A DNA stretch of 64,000 bases from Paraburkholderia bryophila (lineage in GTDB: Bacteria > Pseudomonadota > Gammaproteobacteria > Burkholderiales > Burkholderiaceae): the NCBI RefSeq assembly GCF_003269035.1, contig NZ_QLTK01000001.1:124001-188000 (forward strand). The letters are read 5' to 3'. A model generated the notes under the pieces. That model searched no databases. It was not told the DNA's origin and worked only from the letters and a program-made list of their open reading frames with translations. The position numbers and the translations under genes are program-made. Positions 24,611-33,568 of the stretch are shown here, in pieces (the first letter of the stretch is position 1; each line of letters opens with the position of its first letter).

Positions 24611-26056
24611 ATGGCCATCTCGAGCTATACCGACACCCAACTCCTGATCAACGGCGAATGGTGCGACGCCGCGAGCGGCAAGACCCTCGACGTCGTCAAT
24701 CCCGCGACCGGCCAGCCGATCGGCACCGTGGCCCATGCCGGCATTGCCGATCTCGACCGCGCGCTGGCCGCCGCACAACGTGGCTTCGAAACCTGGCGCA
24801 AGGTGCCGGCCAACGAGCGCGCCGCGATCATGCGCAAGGCCGCCGGGCTGGTGCGCACGCGCGCCGCCGACATCGCCCGTCTGATGACGCTCGAACAGGG
24901 CAAGCCGCTGGGTGAAGCGCGCGTCGAGGTGCTGTCCGCGGCGGACATCATCGAGTGGTTCGCGGACGAAGGCCGCCGTGTCTACGGCCGGGTCGTGCCG
25001 CCGCGCAACCTGTCGGTGCAGCAACTGGTGCTGAAGGAGCCGATCGGCCCGGTCGCGGCCTTCACGCCGTGGAATTTCCCGGTCAATCAGGTGGTGCGCA
25101 AGCTGAGCGCGGCGCTGGCCTGCGGCTGCTCGTTCCTCGTCAAGGCGCCGGAGGAAACCCCGGCGTCGCCGGCGGCGCTGCTGCAGGCGTTCGTCGAAGC
25201 CGGCGTGCCCGCCGGTGTGGTCGGCCTCGTGTTCGGCGATCCGGCCGAGATTTCGAGCTACCTGATCCCGCATCCGGTGATCCGCAAGGTCACGTTCACC
25301 GGTTCGACGCCGGTCGGCAAGCAACTGGCCGCACTGGCCGGCTCGCACATGAAGCGCGCGACCATGGAACTGGGCGGTCACGCGCCGGTGATCATCGCTG
25401 AAGACGCGGACGTGGCGCTCGCCGTCAAGGCCGCCGGCGCCGCGAAATTCCGCAACGCGGGCCAGGTTTGCATCTCGCCGACGCGCTTCCTGGTGCACAA
25501 CAGCATCCGCGAGGAATTCGCTGCGGCGCTGGTCAAGCACGCCGAAAGCCTCAAGCTCGGCGACGGTCTGACGGAAGGCACCTCCATCGGGCCGCTCGCC
25601 AACGCGCGCCGCCTCACGGCCATGAGCAAGGTGCTCGACGACGCGCGCAAGACCGGCGCGACGGTCGCGACGGGTGGCGAGCGGATCGGCTCGGAAGGCA
25701 ACTTCTTCGCGCCGACCGTGCTGACCAACGTGTCGCTCGAAGCGGACGTGTTCAACAACGAGCCGTTCGGCCCGATTGCCGCAATTCGCGGTTTCGACAA
25801 GCTCGAAGAAGCGATTGCCGAAGCCAACCGTCTGCCGTTCGGCCTCGCGGGCTATGCGTACACGAAGTCGTTCAGCAACGTGCATATGCTGTCGCAGCAG
25901 ATGGAAGTCGGCATGCTGTGGATCAACCAGCCGGCTACGCCCTGGCCGGAAATGCCGTTCGGCGGCGTGAAGGATTCCGGCTACGGCTCGGAAGGCGGTC
26001 CGGAAGCTATGGAAGCCTATCTGGTCACCAAGTCGGTTTCGGTGACGGCGGCTTAA
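24611..26056 (+). CDS. NAD(P)-dependent aldehyde dehydrogenase, succinate-semialdehyde type
   Basis: A 481-residue ALDH-superfamily enzyme. The catalytic residues are Glu253 (MELGGHAPV) and Cys287 (GQVCISPTR). The substrate-side segments [20 protein letters not shown] and [19 protein letters not shown] resemble succinate-semialdehyde dehydrogenases (GabD/Sad), with [18 protein letters not shown] near the C-terminus. The substrate is not certain; glutarate or other semialdehydes are possible. ATG 24611 is preceded by AGGA. It is a single-gene unit with a strong terminator downstream; no gabT or gabP neighbours are present. Confidence 0.88.
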   Translation: MAISSYTDTQLLINGEWCDAASGKTLDVVNPATGQPIGTVAHAGIADLDRALAAAQRGFETWRKVPANERAAIMRKAAGLVRTRAADIARLMTLEQGKPLGEARVEVLSAADIIEWFADEGRRVYGRVVPPRNLSVQQLVLKEPIGPVAAFTPWNFPVNQVVRKLSAALACGCSFLVKAPEETPASPAALLQAFVEAGVPAGVVGLVFGDPAEISSYLIPHPVIRKVTFTGSTPVGKQLAALAGSHMKRATMELGGHAPVIIAEDADVALAVKAAGAAKFRNAGQVCISPTRFLVHNSIREEFAAALVKHAESLKLGDGLTEGTSIGPLANARRLTAMSKVLDDARKTGATVATGGERIGSEGNFFAPTVLTNVSLEADVFNNEPFGPIAAIRGFDKLEEAIAEANRLPFGLAGYAYTKSFSNVHMLSQQMEVGMLWINQPATPWPEMPFGGVKDSGYGSEGGPEAMEAYLVTKSVSVTAA

Positions 26057-26082
26057 GGGCTCGCTGTGGCTTAAGGTAGTTC

Positions 26083-26151
26083 GGGAGCGCGTGCTCCCAC
26101 TGCCTGGTTTTACTGTGCCGGGTCCGCGAGGTGTTACTCGCGGACTTTTTT
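26083..26151 (+). terminator. Rho-independent terminator after the aldehyde dehydrogenase gene
   Basis: A perfect 9-bp stem GTCCGCGAG/CTCGCGGAC with six-base loop (26122-26145) is followed by TTTTTTA. A smaller hairpin GGGAGC/GCTCCC lies at 26083-26098 just before it. Confidence 0.88.
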
Positions 26152-26199
26152 ATTGTCACGACCGTGACAAACCTGAACAACGACAACCTGCCCCGACTC

Positions 26200-26775
26200 A
26201 TGCAACCCACGCTGACTGGCAAGACCCTCGAACTTCGACCGCTTCAGCCGGAACACGAGCAAGGCCTGCTCGACGCCGCCGCCGATGGCCAATTGTGGAA
26301 TATGACCGTGACCGTGGTGCCGGGTCCGCAGACCATGGGCGCGTTTATCGCCGCCGCGCTCGAGAGCCGCGCGGGCGGCACGGTGATGCCGTTCGTGATC
26401 GTCAAACGCGACACGGGCAGGATTGTCGGCAGCACGCGGTTCTGGAAAATCGACCGGATCAATCGCAAGCTCGAAATCGGTCACACATGGTTGAGCCAGT
26501 CGATGCAGCGGACGGGCGTGAACACCGAGGCGAAGTATCTGCTGCTGAGCCATGCATTCGAAGCGATGCAATGCGTGCGCGTGCAACTCACCACCGACGA
26601 ATCGAACGAGAAATCGCGCGCGGCGATTCTGGGTATCGGCGCGAAACTGGAAGGCATCGTCCGGCTCGAACGCATCATGCCGGATGGACGCAAACGCAAT
26701 TCGGCGCGCTTTAGCATCATCGACGATGAATGGCTTGAGGTGAAGGCGTTGCTGGAGCGGAAGATGGCGCGGTGA
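26200..26775 (+). CDS. GNAT-family N-acetyltransferase (RimJ/RimL type)
   Basis: A 191-residue acetyltransferase. The fold is visible from MQPTLTGKTLELRPLQPEH, through GRIVGSTRFWKID and LEIGHTWLSQSMQRTGVNTEAK (equivalent to the acetyl-CoA loop) to SRAAILGIGAKLEGIVRLERI. It resembles the RimJ/RimL group that acts on N-terminal or small-molecule amines; the substrate is unknown. ATG 26200 is chosen because the frame upstream of it consists of the preceding terminator. It is convergent with the unrecognised 555-residue protein gene, with one base between stops. Confidence 0.85.
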   Translation: MQPTLTGKTLELRPLQPEHEQGLLDAAADGQLWNMTVTVVPGPQTMGAFIAAALESRAGGTVMPFVIVKRDTGRIVGSTRFWKIDRINRKLEIGHTWLSQSMQRTGVNTEAKYLLLSHAFEAMQCVRVQLTTDESNEKSRAAILGIGAKLEGIVRLERIMPDGRKRNSARFSIIDDEWLEVKALLERKMAR

Positions 26776-26776
26776 G

Positions 26777-28444
26777 TTACACGGCCCCAACCGACTCGGC
26801 TCGAATCGAGCCGACGCCTCGCGCAGTCCAGGTGACCATGTCGGTCGACGGGTCGTAATGGACGGCGGGCAACCAGCCGCCGCTGATCGAATTGAAGGCC
26901 GTGGTTTCACCGGTCAGCGGATCTTTGAGAAATTGCCAGCCCGGCTCACTGATCCGAATGTAGTCCTGTTCGATCAGTTGCTGGGCCGTGTTGTATTTGA
27001 AGACCATGCCCGAACCGTCCGTGCCTGCTGTCGTCAGGCTTATCGCGAGGCCGGTGACCGGATCGAACAGCGAATCGGCGTAGGAGCCGTTCGGGCTGAC
27101 GATCAGCAGTTCGACCTGTACCCCGGCGGCGTTATACGTGCGCTGGTAGACGCGGTCGTTGCCGTCGTATCGCAGAGTCAGCGTCTTGGAACCGTCCGCG
27201 TTGATTCTCAGCCGATTCACGGTGCCCACCGTGACCTGTTCGCCGCCGCAACCTTCGTTCAGCGCGTTGGTTACCTCGATGCCGCCGCCGGCAACGGTGA
27301 GTTTTCCTCCCGTGACTTCGTTGGACATGACATTGCCGTCCTTAGGGCCGAATTCCACCGTGGTATTCGCACGGGCATGGACGATATTGTCGGCGCCGTC
27401 GATAGTGAGGCGATTGCCTTCGGCGAGGGACACCTGGTTCCGGTCTCCGTACACGACGATCCGATTGTCGTTTCCGGCGACGTAGATGAACCGAAATTCA
27501 TCGGCCGGCGCTGTCACGGAATACGTGGCCGACGATCCGGCAATGTAGATCTCCGTGACCGCGTGCCCGGCCGGATCGATGAACCGGCTTGTATAGGTGC
27601 CGCCCGTGTGGATGTCGAGCGTGAGCGGCGTGCCCGGGTTTTCGCCCGGCAACGTCCAGACACTCTTCCCGTTCATGTCCGACGAGCTGGACAGCGGGTC
27701 GTCGTCAGTGACATGGCCGATGACGTAGGTGACGCCGGAATCGAAGCTGTAACGTGTGTCGCTTCCGTTGTGCGCTACGTTGGTTGGCTCCTCGGCGCCG
27801 TAGCTGATCACCCAGCCTGAATCGTTCACCTTCGGAATCAGCATGCCGCCCGACAGTGTGGCCTCCATCGCATCCGACATCGTGCTCCTGAAGGTGATCT
27901 GGCTGGCGGGCGGGAGTTGACTGTAGTAAGGCTGGATCAGGCGCTTCACCTGGGCCACCGCGTTCGACAGCGTATTGGCCTCGCTGCTGTCGAAGACCGC
28001 GGCGGCCACCATGAGCGAGCCGACCACCGTGAGCAACACCGCCGCTTCCGGCAAGACCACAGCGCCAGCCAGTAGCGCCGCACCGGATAACGCGTCGAGT
28101 TGGCCGGTGGTGATTTTCCCGGGTTCGCCTTTCAGCACGGCGTCAGTAATTGGAATCGAGGCCAGAGCCATGCCAATACCGGCCGAGAAGATGCCAGCCT
28201 TTCCCAACAGCTTTTCGGCCTCCGCGGAAGTTAAAGAAAACTCCCCGATAAGCCGTTGCATTCCGCCCGCGACCACGCCGAATAAATCGTTCGCCGAAAT
28301 TGCGGTCGAGATGATCTTTTCGCGCAGCGCCTTAGCGGCGACAGCTTGCTGTGCTGAATTGGTCGCATCGGCCGCGCTGACCGAGACGCCGGTGACAAAC
28401 GCCGTGACGTCGCCGATTGCTTCCCCAAAAGTCTTCACTGCCAT
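26777..28444 (-). CDS. Unrecognised 555-residue protein, hydrophobic N-half and beta-rich C-half
   Basis: No family was recognised. Residues 1-60 are helical and polar with Ala/Ser bias. Residues about 75-165 hold long hydrophobic stretches (IFSAGIGMALASI, LSGAALLAGAVVLPEAAVLLTVVGSL split by short loops), suited to membrane insertion. From about 190 to the end the text is rich in Gly, Asp, Asn and Thr with short alternating strands (NDNRIVVYGDRNQVSLAEGN, LTIDGADNIVHA), like a beta-helix or surface protein, and YD-like phrases (YDGNDRVYQRTYNAAGVQV). There is no Sec signal peptide. It overlaps the upstream 201-residue membrane protein gene by 10 bp, so the two are coupled. A secreted, possibly pore-forming, protein with a partner is one reading; it is speculation. 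Confidence 0.75.
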   Translation of the reverse strand: MAVKTFGEAIGDVTAFVTGVSVSAADATNSAQQAVAAKALREKIISTAISANDLFGVVAGGMQRLIGEFSLTSAEAEKLLGKAGIFSAGIGMALASIPITDAVLKGEPGKITTGQLDALSGAALLAGAVVLPEAAVLLTVVGSLMVAAAVFDSSEANTLSNAVAQVKRLIQPYYSQLPPASQITFRSTMSDAMEATLSGGMLIPKVNDSGWVISYGAEEPTNVAHNGSDTRYSFDSGVTYVIGHVTDDDPLSSSSDMNGKSVWTLPGENPGTPLTLDIHTGGTYTSRFIDPAGHAVTEIYIAGSSATYSVTAPADEFRFIYVAGNDNRIVVYGDRNQVSLAEGNRLTIDGADNIVHARANTTVEFGPKDGNVMSNEVTGGKLTVAGGGIEVTNALNEGCGGEQVTVGTVNRLRINADGSKTLTLRYDGNDRVYQRTYNAAGVQVELLIVSPNGSYADSLFDPVTGLAISLTTAGTDGSGMVFKYNTAQQLIEQDYIRISEPGWQFLKDPLTGETTAFNSISGGWLPAVHYDPSTDMVTWTARGVGSIRAESVGAV

Positions 28445-29040
28445 CTCTCTGCTCCGTCTTTTGACAATCTTTTTCTCAATGCGAGCGCGTTAAAAAGTGA
28501 AACGGCCCATAGCGGCAAAGTCAATCCGTACTCCACCAGCAACAGCGCACTAAATGGATCACGGTACCTTTTTAGCAACCGGTTTTGCCCGTCACGCCCC
28601 AGCAGCTCCCGGTCATTCATATCGGCCACCCACGTCAACCACAAGAGACCCTGCCCATCGTGAAGACTGAAGCCTTCTACCCGAAAACTTTCCCCTGATT
28701 TAGCTCTTTCAACCATTTCCTCGTTTGAATCTATTCCTTCAAGTGGAACCTGATATATTTTTCCGTCTTCGGCATAGAAATTCAAAACAGATTTTCGCCG
28801 GAATTCTTTGGGGCTGGCGTACACCTGGGAGAAAGTCCCGACGGTATGCAAAAGCGGCACAGTCGGCGGAAGCGGTCCGCTGTATGTTTGGCCACTGATC
28901 ATATTCGCCACGGGAAATAGGGCAAGCATCGACACGGCCATTCTGAAAACACCTCTTTTCCAGTGCGCGCCCTCGCCAATTTCGTGGTCCAGACCATTGA
29001 GGAGCATCGAAAAGGCCTTGAATAAACTTACGCCTGCCAT
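28435..29040 (-). CDS. Unrecognised 201-residue membrane protein, partner of the 555-residue protein
   Basis: The protein has hydrophobic segments at about 33-50 (FRMAVSMLALFPVANMI) and 165-188 (FSALLLVEYGLTLPLWAVSLF), with a soluble region of about 110 residues between (EFRRKSVLNFYAEDGKIYQ, ESFRVEGFSLHDGQG, LTWVADMNDREL). That layout places the middle on the periplasmic side if the N-terminus is inside. ATG 29040 is chosen because GGAAG precedes it; a TTG four codons upstream is less likely. Codon use is clearly less GC-biased than in the neighbours (for instance TTT, AAA, GAA, TCT are common), which suggests recent transfer. No family was recognised. Confidence 0.72.
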   Translation of the reverse strand: MAGVSLFKAFSMLLNGLDHEIGEGAHWKRGVFRMAVSMLALFPVANMISGQTYSGPLPPTVPLLHTVGTFSQVYASPKEFRRKSVLNFYAEDGKIYQVPLEGIDSNEEMVERAKSGESFRVEGFSLHDGQGLLWLTWVADMNDRELLGRDGQNRLLKRYRDPFSALLLVEYGLTLPLWAVSLFNALALRKRLSKDGAERWQ

Positions 29041-29401
29041 AATTTCTTCCAATCAACCATTCCGTCAAACCAGACTCTTTAATTCCGGATCCAAATATTA
29101 CCCAAACGACACAAAAAAACTGTCATTTTTTTGAAAATATTAAATTAACTCAAAAATCCCAAAAAATCCTACATAAGAATATTTTAATAGGATTTTTCTC
29201 AACGAAATACAACGTAAATAGCGCAACCTCTGCCAGCTTCATAAAACCAGAGGTGTCACGATTGACAGAAGAAAAAACAAAAAAAGCCGGGCATTAATAA
29301 AATGCCCGGCCCCCTACGCTCACCGACCCTCGACACCGCGTCAATCCAACTACACAAATCACTCCACCCACCGACCCATTAAAGAACCGCCCACCCCACC
29401 C
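29041..29401. other. AT-rich leader of the unrecognised module
   Basis: This 361-bp stretch has long A and T runs, especially 29090-29280, unlike the rest of the window. It carries the promoter region of the two-gene module on the minus strand and, at its right, the terminator of kdgT. I saw no gene in it. The base composition marks it as likely foreign or H-NS-type silenced DNA. Confidence 0.55.
29265..29310 (-). terminator. Rho-independent terminator downstream of kdgT
   Basis: GCCGGGCATT pairs with AATGCCCGGC across a five-base loop (29286-29310). Read on the minus strand, the stem is followed by a run of T residues broken by single G, so it ends transcripts coming from kdgT. Confidence 0.85.
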
Positions 29402-30439
29402 TCAAACATGCACGTCACGCGGCTCATTCAACGGCGCGGGCGGCGCCTGCCCCGCATCCAGCCCCTCGCCTGACGCCGCATGCTTCGCCTGATGTCGATG
29501 CACCCGATGCACCCACAGCGCCGTCAGGATCGGCACCAGAATCGCCGTCACCAGGCACGCGGTTGCGACCATCGCGGTCGCCGCTGGCACTAGCGGTTTG
29601 AAGCGCGGAATCATCTCGCCGATGATCGCCGGATTCGCGACCGCGGCGCCCGCCGTCGACGATGCCGCCAGCCCCGCCGCCCCGTTGCCTCCCGCAATCC
29701 AGCGATCCGCGAGAATCAGCGGAATGCCCGTCACGACGATCACGCCGAGCCCGAGCACGATGCCCGGCAAGCCGCTCGTCACGATCACGTTCAGATCGAT
29801 GCCGTTGCCGAGCGCGAAGCCGAAGAACGGAATCAGCGGATGCACGCAGCGTCCGAAGAACTCGCGCAACTCGCTATCCAGATTGCCCAGCACGAAGCCG
29901 ATCAGAAACGGCAGCACCGCGCCGACGAACAGCCGCGGCTCGAAAAACGCCACCCCGGTCGCGCCCAGAATGATCATGCTGACGAGCGGCCCCGATTCGA
30001 CCGACATCAGCACGAACGCGCCGGCCTCCTCTTTGCTGCCGTACTGCTGCATCACCGCCGCATAGAGGCCGCCGTTGGTCATGTCCATCGACGTCGTAAT
30101 CGCCAGCACGGAGAGGCCCGCGAAGAGCCCCGCCTTGACGCCGTCGATCGGAATGAAACGCGCGGCGATCAGCGTCGCGACCCACGCGACCAGCATCTTC
30201 GTGACGAGCAGCGTGCCCGACTTGCGCAGCACCACGCCGGTCGCCCGCAGATCGATCGTCGCGCCCATGCAGAAGAACCAGACCGCCAGGATCGGCACGG
30301 TGCCGCTGATCAGACCGTTGGTGAACGAGCCGAAGTATTTCCCCGCGCCTGGCGCAAAAGTGTGAACACAGGCGCCGAGCAACAGCGGCACCAGCATCAG
30401 GCCGCCTGGTACGCGGTCGATGGCCTTCTTGAGTTTCAT
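29402..30439 (-). CDS. kdgT: 2-keto-3-deoxygluconate permease
   Basis: A 345-residue membrane transporter of the KdgT family, importing 2-keto-3-deoxygluconate with protons. About ten hydrophobic helices are visible, with the family phrases [34 protein letters not shown], and [10 protein letters not shown]. The C-terminus adds a His-rich tail ([15 protein letters not shown]). ATG 30439 has GGAGGAGG directly upstream; an in-frame ATG 14 codons earlier is weaker. It is divergent from kduI, and two operator-like dyads lie between them. Confidence 0.92.
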   Translation of the reverse strand: MKLKKAIDRVPGGLMLVPLLLGACVHTFAPGAGKYFGSFTNGLISGTVPILAVWFFCMGATIDLRATGVVLRKSGTLLVTKMLVAWVATLIAARFIPIDGVKAGLFAGLSVLAITTSMDMTNGGLYAAVMQQYGSKEEAGAFVLMSVESGPLVSMIILGATGVAFFEPRLFVGAVLPFLIGFVLGNLDSELREFFGRCVHPLIPFFGFALGNGIDLNVIVTSGLPGIVLGLGVIVVTGIPLILADRWIAGGNGAAGLAASSTAGAAVANPAIIGEMIPRFKPLVPAATAMVATACLVTAILVPILTALWVHRVHRHQAKHAASGEGLDAGQAPPAPLNEPRDVHV

Positions 30440-30540
30440 GCCTCCTCCATGGACTTCGCGTCCCGTTGTCGGGTGGATCACCCGGGGTAAGGTCCCGTTC
30501 TTATGCCCGGCTCTCCCTTTCGGCGCAATATATCACCGAG

Positions 30541-30559
30541 ATAGGAACGACGTTCCGAT
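30541..30559. promoter_or_regulatory. Operator-like dyad 1 in the kdgT-kduI region
   Basis: GGAAC-GAC-GTTCC (30544-30556) is a perfect 5-bp-arm dyad with weaker extension on both sides. It is nearer to kdgT (about 105 bp from its start). The IclR-family protein encoded at 32590, of the KdgR type, is the likely binder. Confidence 0.55.
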
Positions 30560-30636
30560 TCTGTTCGATTTTATGTTTATCGTTTACCCGCTCCTGCCAC
30601 GAAATGCTTGTCAGTGCTGATGACACGCCGCAATAT

Positions 30637-30657
30637 TTTCGGACCGATGTTCCGAAA
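30637..30657. promoter_or_regulatory. Operator-like dyad 2 in the kdgT-kduI region
   Basis: TTTCGGA-CCGATGT-TCCGAAA has perfect 7-bp arms and contains GGACC-GAT-GTTCC, which matches dyad 1. It lies about 90 bp before the kduI start. Two related sites on both sides of a divergent promoter strengthen the operator reading. Confidence 0.6.
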
Positions 30658-30746
30658 TAGGAATTTTGCGCTACAGTCGTGCCCAGAGCGGCGCCGCGAA
30701 CCCGACGCGGCGAGGCGCCCCCAATCGAGCGGAGAAAAGCGAAATC

Positions 30747-31583
30747 ATGGAAGTGAGACAGGCCATCAACAGCGAGTACGCGAAAACGCTCGACACCGAG
30801 GGGCTGCGCAAGCAGTTCCTCGTCGACCAGGTGTTCGAGCGCGATGCGCTGAAGCTCACGTACAGCCACATCGACCGGATCATCGTCGGCGGGGTGTGGC
30901 CGGCCACGCGTGCAGTGGAAGTACCGGGCTCGCTCGGCAAGGCAATCGGCGTCAACTATCTGCTCGAGCGGCGCGAGCTCGGCGCGATCAACATCGGCGG
31001 TGACGGCTGGGTCGATGTGGACGGTCAACGCTACGCCGTGCGCAACGAAGAGGCGATCTATATCGGCAAGGGCGCGCAAGCGGTCGCGTTCGGCAGCGAC
31101 GACGTCGCGCAGCCGGCAAAGTTCTACCTGAACTGCGCACCCGCGCATACGTCGTATCCGACCCGCACGATCACACTCGCGCAGGCGTCGCCGCAAACGC
31201 TCGGCGATCCGGCCACGAGCAACCGTCGCACCATCTACAAGTTCATCGTGCCCGAGGTGCTGCCCACCTGCCAGTTGTCGATGGGCATGACCAAACTCGA
31301 TCCGGGCAATCTGTGGAACACGATGCCGTGCCACACGCACGAGCGCCGCATGGAGGTGTATTTCTATTTCAACGTCGCCGACGACGCCGCCGTCTTTCAC
31401 ATGATGGGCGAGCCGCACGAAACGCGGCACATTGTCGTGCACAACGAACAGGCGGTGATCTCGCCGAGCTGGTCGATTCATTCGGGCGTCGGCACGCGCG
31501 CTTACACCTTCATCTGGGGCATGGTCGGCGAAAACCAGGTGTTCGGCGACATGGATCATCTCGCGGTCCGCGAGCTGCGTTGA
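30747..31583 (+). CDS. kduI: 5-keto-4-deoxyuronate isomerase
   Basis: Zn-dependent isomerase turning 4-deoxy-L-threo-5-hexulose uronate into 3-deoxy-D-glycero-2,5-hexodiulosonate in pectin/uronate breakdown. The 278-residue protein has the four metal ligands at the same numbers as the E. coli enzyme: His196 and His198 (CHTHERR), Glu203, and His245 (WSIHSGVG). The start [13 protein letters not shown] is the family start; an upstream in-frame ATG is ignored. It is followed after 49 bp by kduD, the next enzyme, and is divergent from kdgT. Confidence 0.96.
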   Translation: MEVRQAINSEYAKTLDTEGLRKQFLVDQVFERDALKLTYSHIDRIIVGGVWPATRAVEVPGSLGKAIGVNYLLERRELGAINIGGDGWVDVDGQRYAVRNEEAIYIGKGAQAVAFGSDDVAQPAKFYLNCAPAHTSYPTRTITLAQASPQTLGDPATSNRRTIYKFIVPEVLPTCQLSMGMTKLDPGNLWNTMPCHTHERRMEVYFYFNVADDAAVFHMMGEPHETRHIVVHNEQAVISPSWSIHSGVGTRAYTFIWGMVGENQVFGDMDHLAVRELR

Positions 31584-31632
31584 TGGAGCGCGTGGTCGGC
31601 GTGGCTTATATCGCGCAATCCTTGCACACGAC

Positions 31633-32403
31633 ATGGGCTTGAATACCGTGAACACTTTCGATCTCAGCGGGCGCGTCGCCATCGTCACCGGTAGCAATAC
31701 GGGGCTCGGCGCCGGCATGGCGGTCGCACTCGCCGCCGCCGGTTGCGACATCGTCGGCGTGAGCCGCGCCGACTCCGGCGACACGGCCGCGCGCGTTCAG
31801 GCATGCGGCCGGCGTTTCGCCGACGTGCGCGCCGATCTTGCGTCGGTCGCGCCGGTCGAGGACATCGTGCGCGCCGCGGTCGAGGCGTTCGGCCGGGTCG
31901 ACGTGCTGGTCAACAACGCGGGCATCATCCGCCGCGCCGACGCGCTCGAATTCAGCGTCGACGATTGGGATGCCGTGATGGACGTCAACCTCAAAAGCCT
32001 GTTCTTTCTGTCGCAGGCCACGGCGCGGCAGTTCGTCGAACAGCGCGGCGGCGGCAAGATCATCAACGTCGCGTCGATGCTGTCGTTTCAGGGCGGCATA
32101 CGGGTCGCCTCGTACACCGCGTCGAAAAGCGGTGTGCTCGGTCTGACGCGCCTGCTCGCCAACGAGTGGGCCGCGCACGGCATCAACGTGAACGCGATCG
32201 CGCCCGGCTACATGGCGACCGCGAACACGGCGGCGCTGCGCGACGACGCGCAGCGCAACGAGGAAATTCTCGGGCGCATTCCGGCAAACCGCTGGGGCAC
32301 GCCGGAGGATCTCGCCGGGCCAGTGGTGTTTCTCGCCTCGTCCGCGTCCGACTATGTGCACGGGCATACACTGGCGGTAGATGGGGGGTGGCTCGCGCGT
32401 TAG
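31633..32403 (+). CDS. kduD: 2-deoxy-D-gluconate 3-dehydrogenase (KduD)
   Basis: Short-chain dehydrogenase of 256 residues. The NAD-binding TGSNTGLG (19-26), NNAG (94-97) and catalytic Ser148-Tyr161-Lys165 are all in place. KduD reduces the product of KduI to 2-keto-3-deoxygluconate, the same sugar acid the divergent KdgT imports. An ATG at 31633 opens the protein, with the internal start MNTF-like VNTFDLSG region conserved. An IclR regulator gene follows, 186 bp downstream. KdgK and KdgA, for the last steps, are not in this window. Confidence 0.93.
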   Translation: MGLNTVNTFDLSGRVAIVTGSNTGLGAGMAVALAAAGCDIVGVSRADSGDTAARVQACGRRFADVRADLASVAPVEDIVRAAVEAFGRVDVLVNNAGIIRRADALEFSVDDWDAVMDVNLKSLFFLSQATARQFVEQRGGGKIINVASMLSFQGGIRVASYTASKSGVLGLTRLLANEWAAHGINVNAIAPGYMATANTAALRDDAQRNEEILGRIPANRWGTPEDLAGPVVFLASSASDYVHGHTLAVDGGWLAR

Positions 32404-32520
32404 GTTCGGCGTTGCATCGGTTTATCGCGCCGGACGCGGTATGCTTTCGGCGCCCGCAAAAATGGCCGGGCGTGACGAGTGGGCGCCTCCCGGCAGCGCG
32501 AATCATGAAACTCAAGCCCG

Positions 32521-32576
32521 ATAGCACGGCATAGCACGGCATAGCACGGCATAGCACGGCATAGCACGGCATAGCA
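32521..32576. repeat. 10-bp tandem repeat, five copies plus a partial, before the IclR gene
   Basis: ATAGCACGGC is repeated five times exactly, then ATAGCA runs into AAGGAA, the ribosome binding site of the IclR gene. A short reading frame beginning ATG at 32505 (MKLKPDSTA) ends in the first repeat unit. The unit length of ten, one helical turn, means copy-number changes would shift the spacing between any promoter and the start without changing helical phase. Confidence 0.9.
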
Positions 32577-32589
32577 AGGAAACACGGAA

Positions 32590-33498
32590 ATGGCCGCAAC
32601 AGGCAAACTGCGCAAAGACGACGACACCGCATCGCTGCAGGAGGCGGACAACGCCGACTGCGGCGCCGGCGGCGAGCGCGGCGAATCGGCTTCGTCGGTC
32701 GGCCGCGTGTTCGCGATTCTCGGCGCGATCGGCGAGCGCGGACAGATCGGCATCAGCGAACTGTCGCAACGGCTCGGCATGTCGAAGACCACCGTGCACC
32801 GCTTGATCCAGACGCTGAAGGCACTCGGCTACGTGACCCAGGAAGTCGAAACCGAGCGCTACCGGCTGACCATCCGTCTGTTCGAACTCGGCGCAAAGGC
32901 GCTGGAAAGCGTCGATCTGGTGCGCGAGGCCGACATCGAAATGCGCCGCATTGGCGCGGCAACGCGCGAAGCGGTGCACCTCGGCGCATTCGACGAAGAC
33001 GCGATCATCTACATTCACAAGATCGACGCCGACTACGGCCTGCGCATGCAATCGCGGATCGGCCGACGCAATCCGCTGCACAGCACGGCGATCGGCAAAG
33101 TGCTGCTGGCATGGATGGCCCCGGCCGACGCGCGCGAGGTGCTCTCGCATGTGGAGTTTCGCAAGTCGACGCAAAAAACGCTCGCCTCCGCCGACGCCGT
33201 GTTGAGCATTCTGCCGCGTGTGCGCGAGCAGGGTTACGGCGAAGACAACGAAGAGCAGGAAGACGGTTTGCGCTGTCTCGCCGTGCCGGTGTTCGACCGC
33301 TTCGGGCGCGTGATCGCCGGCTTGTCCGTGTCGTTTCCGACCATGCGCTGCGGCGCGGATACGAAGGCGCACTACGTCGCGCTGTTGAAGGAGTCGGGTC
33401 AGGCGATTTCGGCGCGGCTAGGGTATCGCGAAGCGACGGCGGCCTCTGCGGCCTCTGCCGCCTCTGCTGCTGAAGGTCTCGCGGCAGAGCAAGGCTAG
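32590..33498 (+). CDS. kdgR: IclR-family regulator of uronate catabolism (KdgR-like)
   Basis: A 302-residue IclR-type repressor. The winged helix lies at about 35-100 (SVGRVFAILGAIGERG, ISELSQRLGMSKTTVHRLIQTL). The effector domain has GRRNPLHSTAIGKVLLAW, GYGEDNEEQEDGLRCLAVPVFD, and AGLSVSFPTMR. It follows kduID and is near kdgT, so its inducer is probably 2-keto-3-deoxygluconate, as for enterobacterial KdgR. The N-terminal 30 residues and the Ala-rich C-terminal end are extra. Its ribosome binding site AAGGA is formed at the edge of a 10-bp tandem repeat. The symbol is inferred from context. Confidence 0.85.
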   Translation: MAATGKLRKDDDTASLQEADNADCGAGGERGESASSVGRVFAILGAIGERGQIGISELSQRLGMSKTTVHRLIQTLKALGYVTQEVETERYRLTIRLFELGAKALESVDLVREADIEMRRIGAATREAVHLGAFDEDAIIYIHKIDADYGLRMQSRIGRRNPLHSTAIGKVLLAWMAPADAREVLSHVEFRKSTQKTLASADAVLSILPRVREQGYGEDNEEQEDGLRCLAVPVFDRFGRVIAGLSVSFPTMRCGADTKAHYVALLKESGQAISARLGYREATAASAASAASAAEGLAAEQG

Positions 33499-33568
33499 GC
33501 GAGTCACGCGCGCCGCCTGCGCGGTCGACGCCCCGGCACTTCAACGCACTACCCGACAGGTTGGCCGC

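Larger units (their letters stand above)
30440..30746. other. Divergent control region kdgT / kduI
   Basis: This 307-bp region serves both kdgT and kduI. It is AT-richer than its surroundings in the middle and holds two dyads of the form GGAMC-GAY-GTTCC at 30544 and 30641, about 97 bp apart, which suggests a looped or double-site repressor arrangement. No other gene is present. Confidence 0.55.

Noticed and set aside
26052..26075. Two CTTAAG hexamers after the aldehyde dehydrogenase gene
   Set aside because: They are 12 bp apart rather than 5 and one overlaps the stop codon, so they do not match the direct-repeat box seen elsewhere.
32521..32576. Possible CRISPR array in the tandem repeat
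   Set aside because: Units of 10 bp follow without spacers; no cas genes are near.
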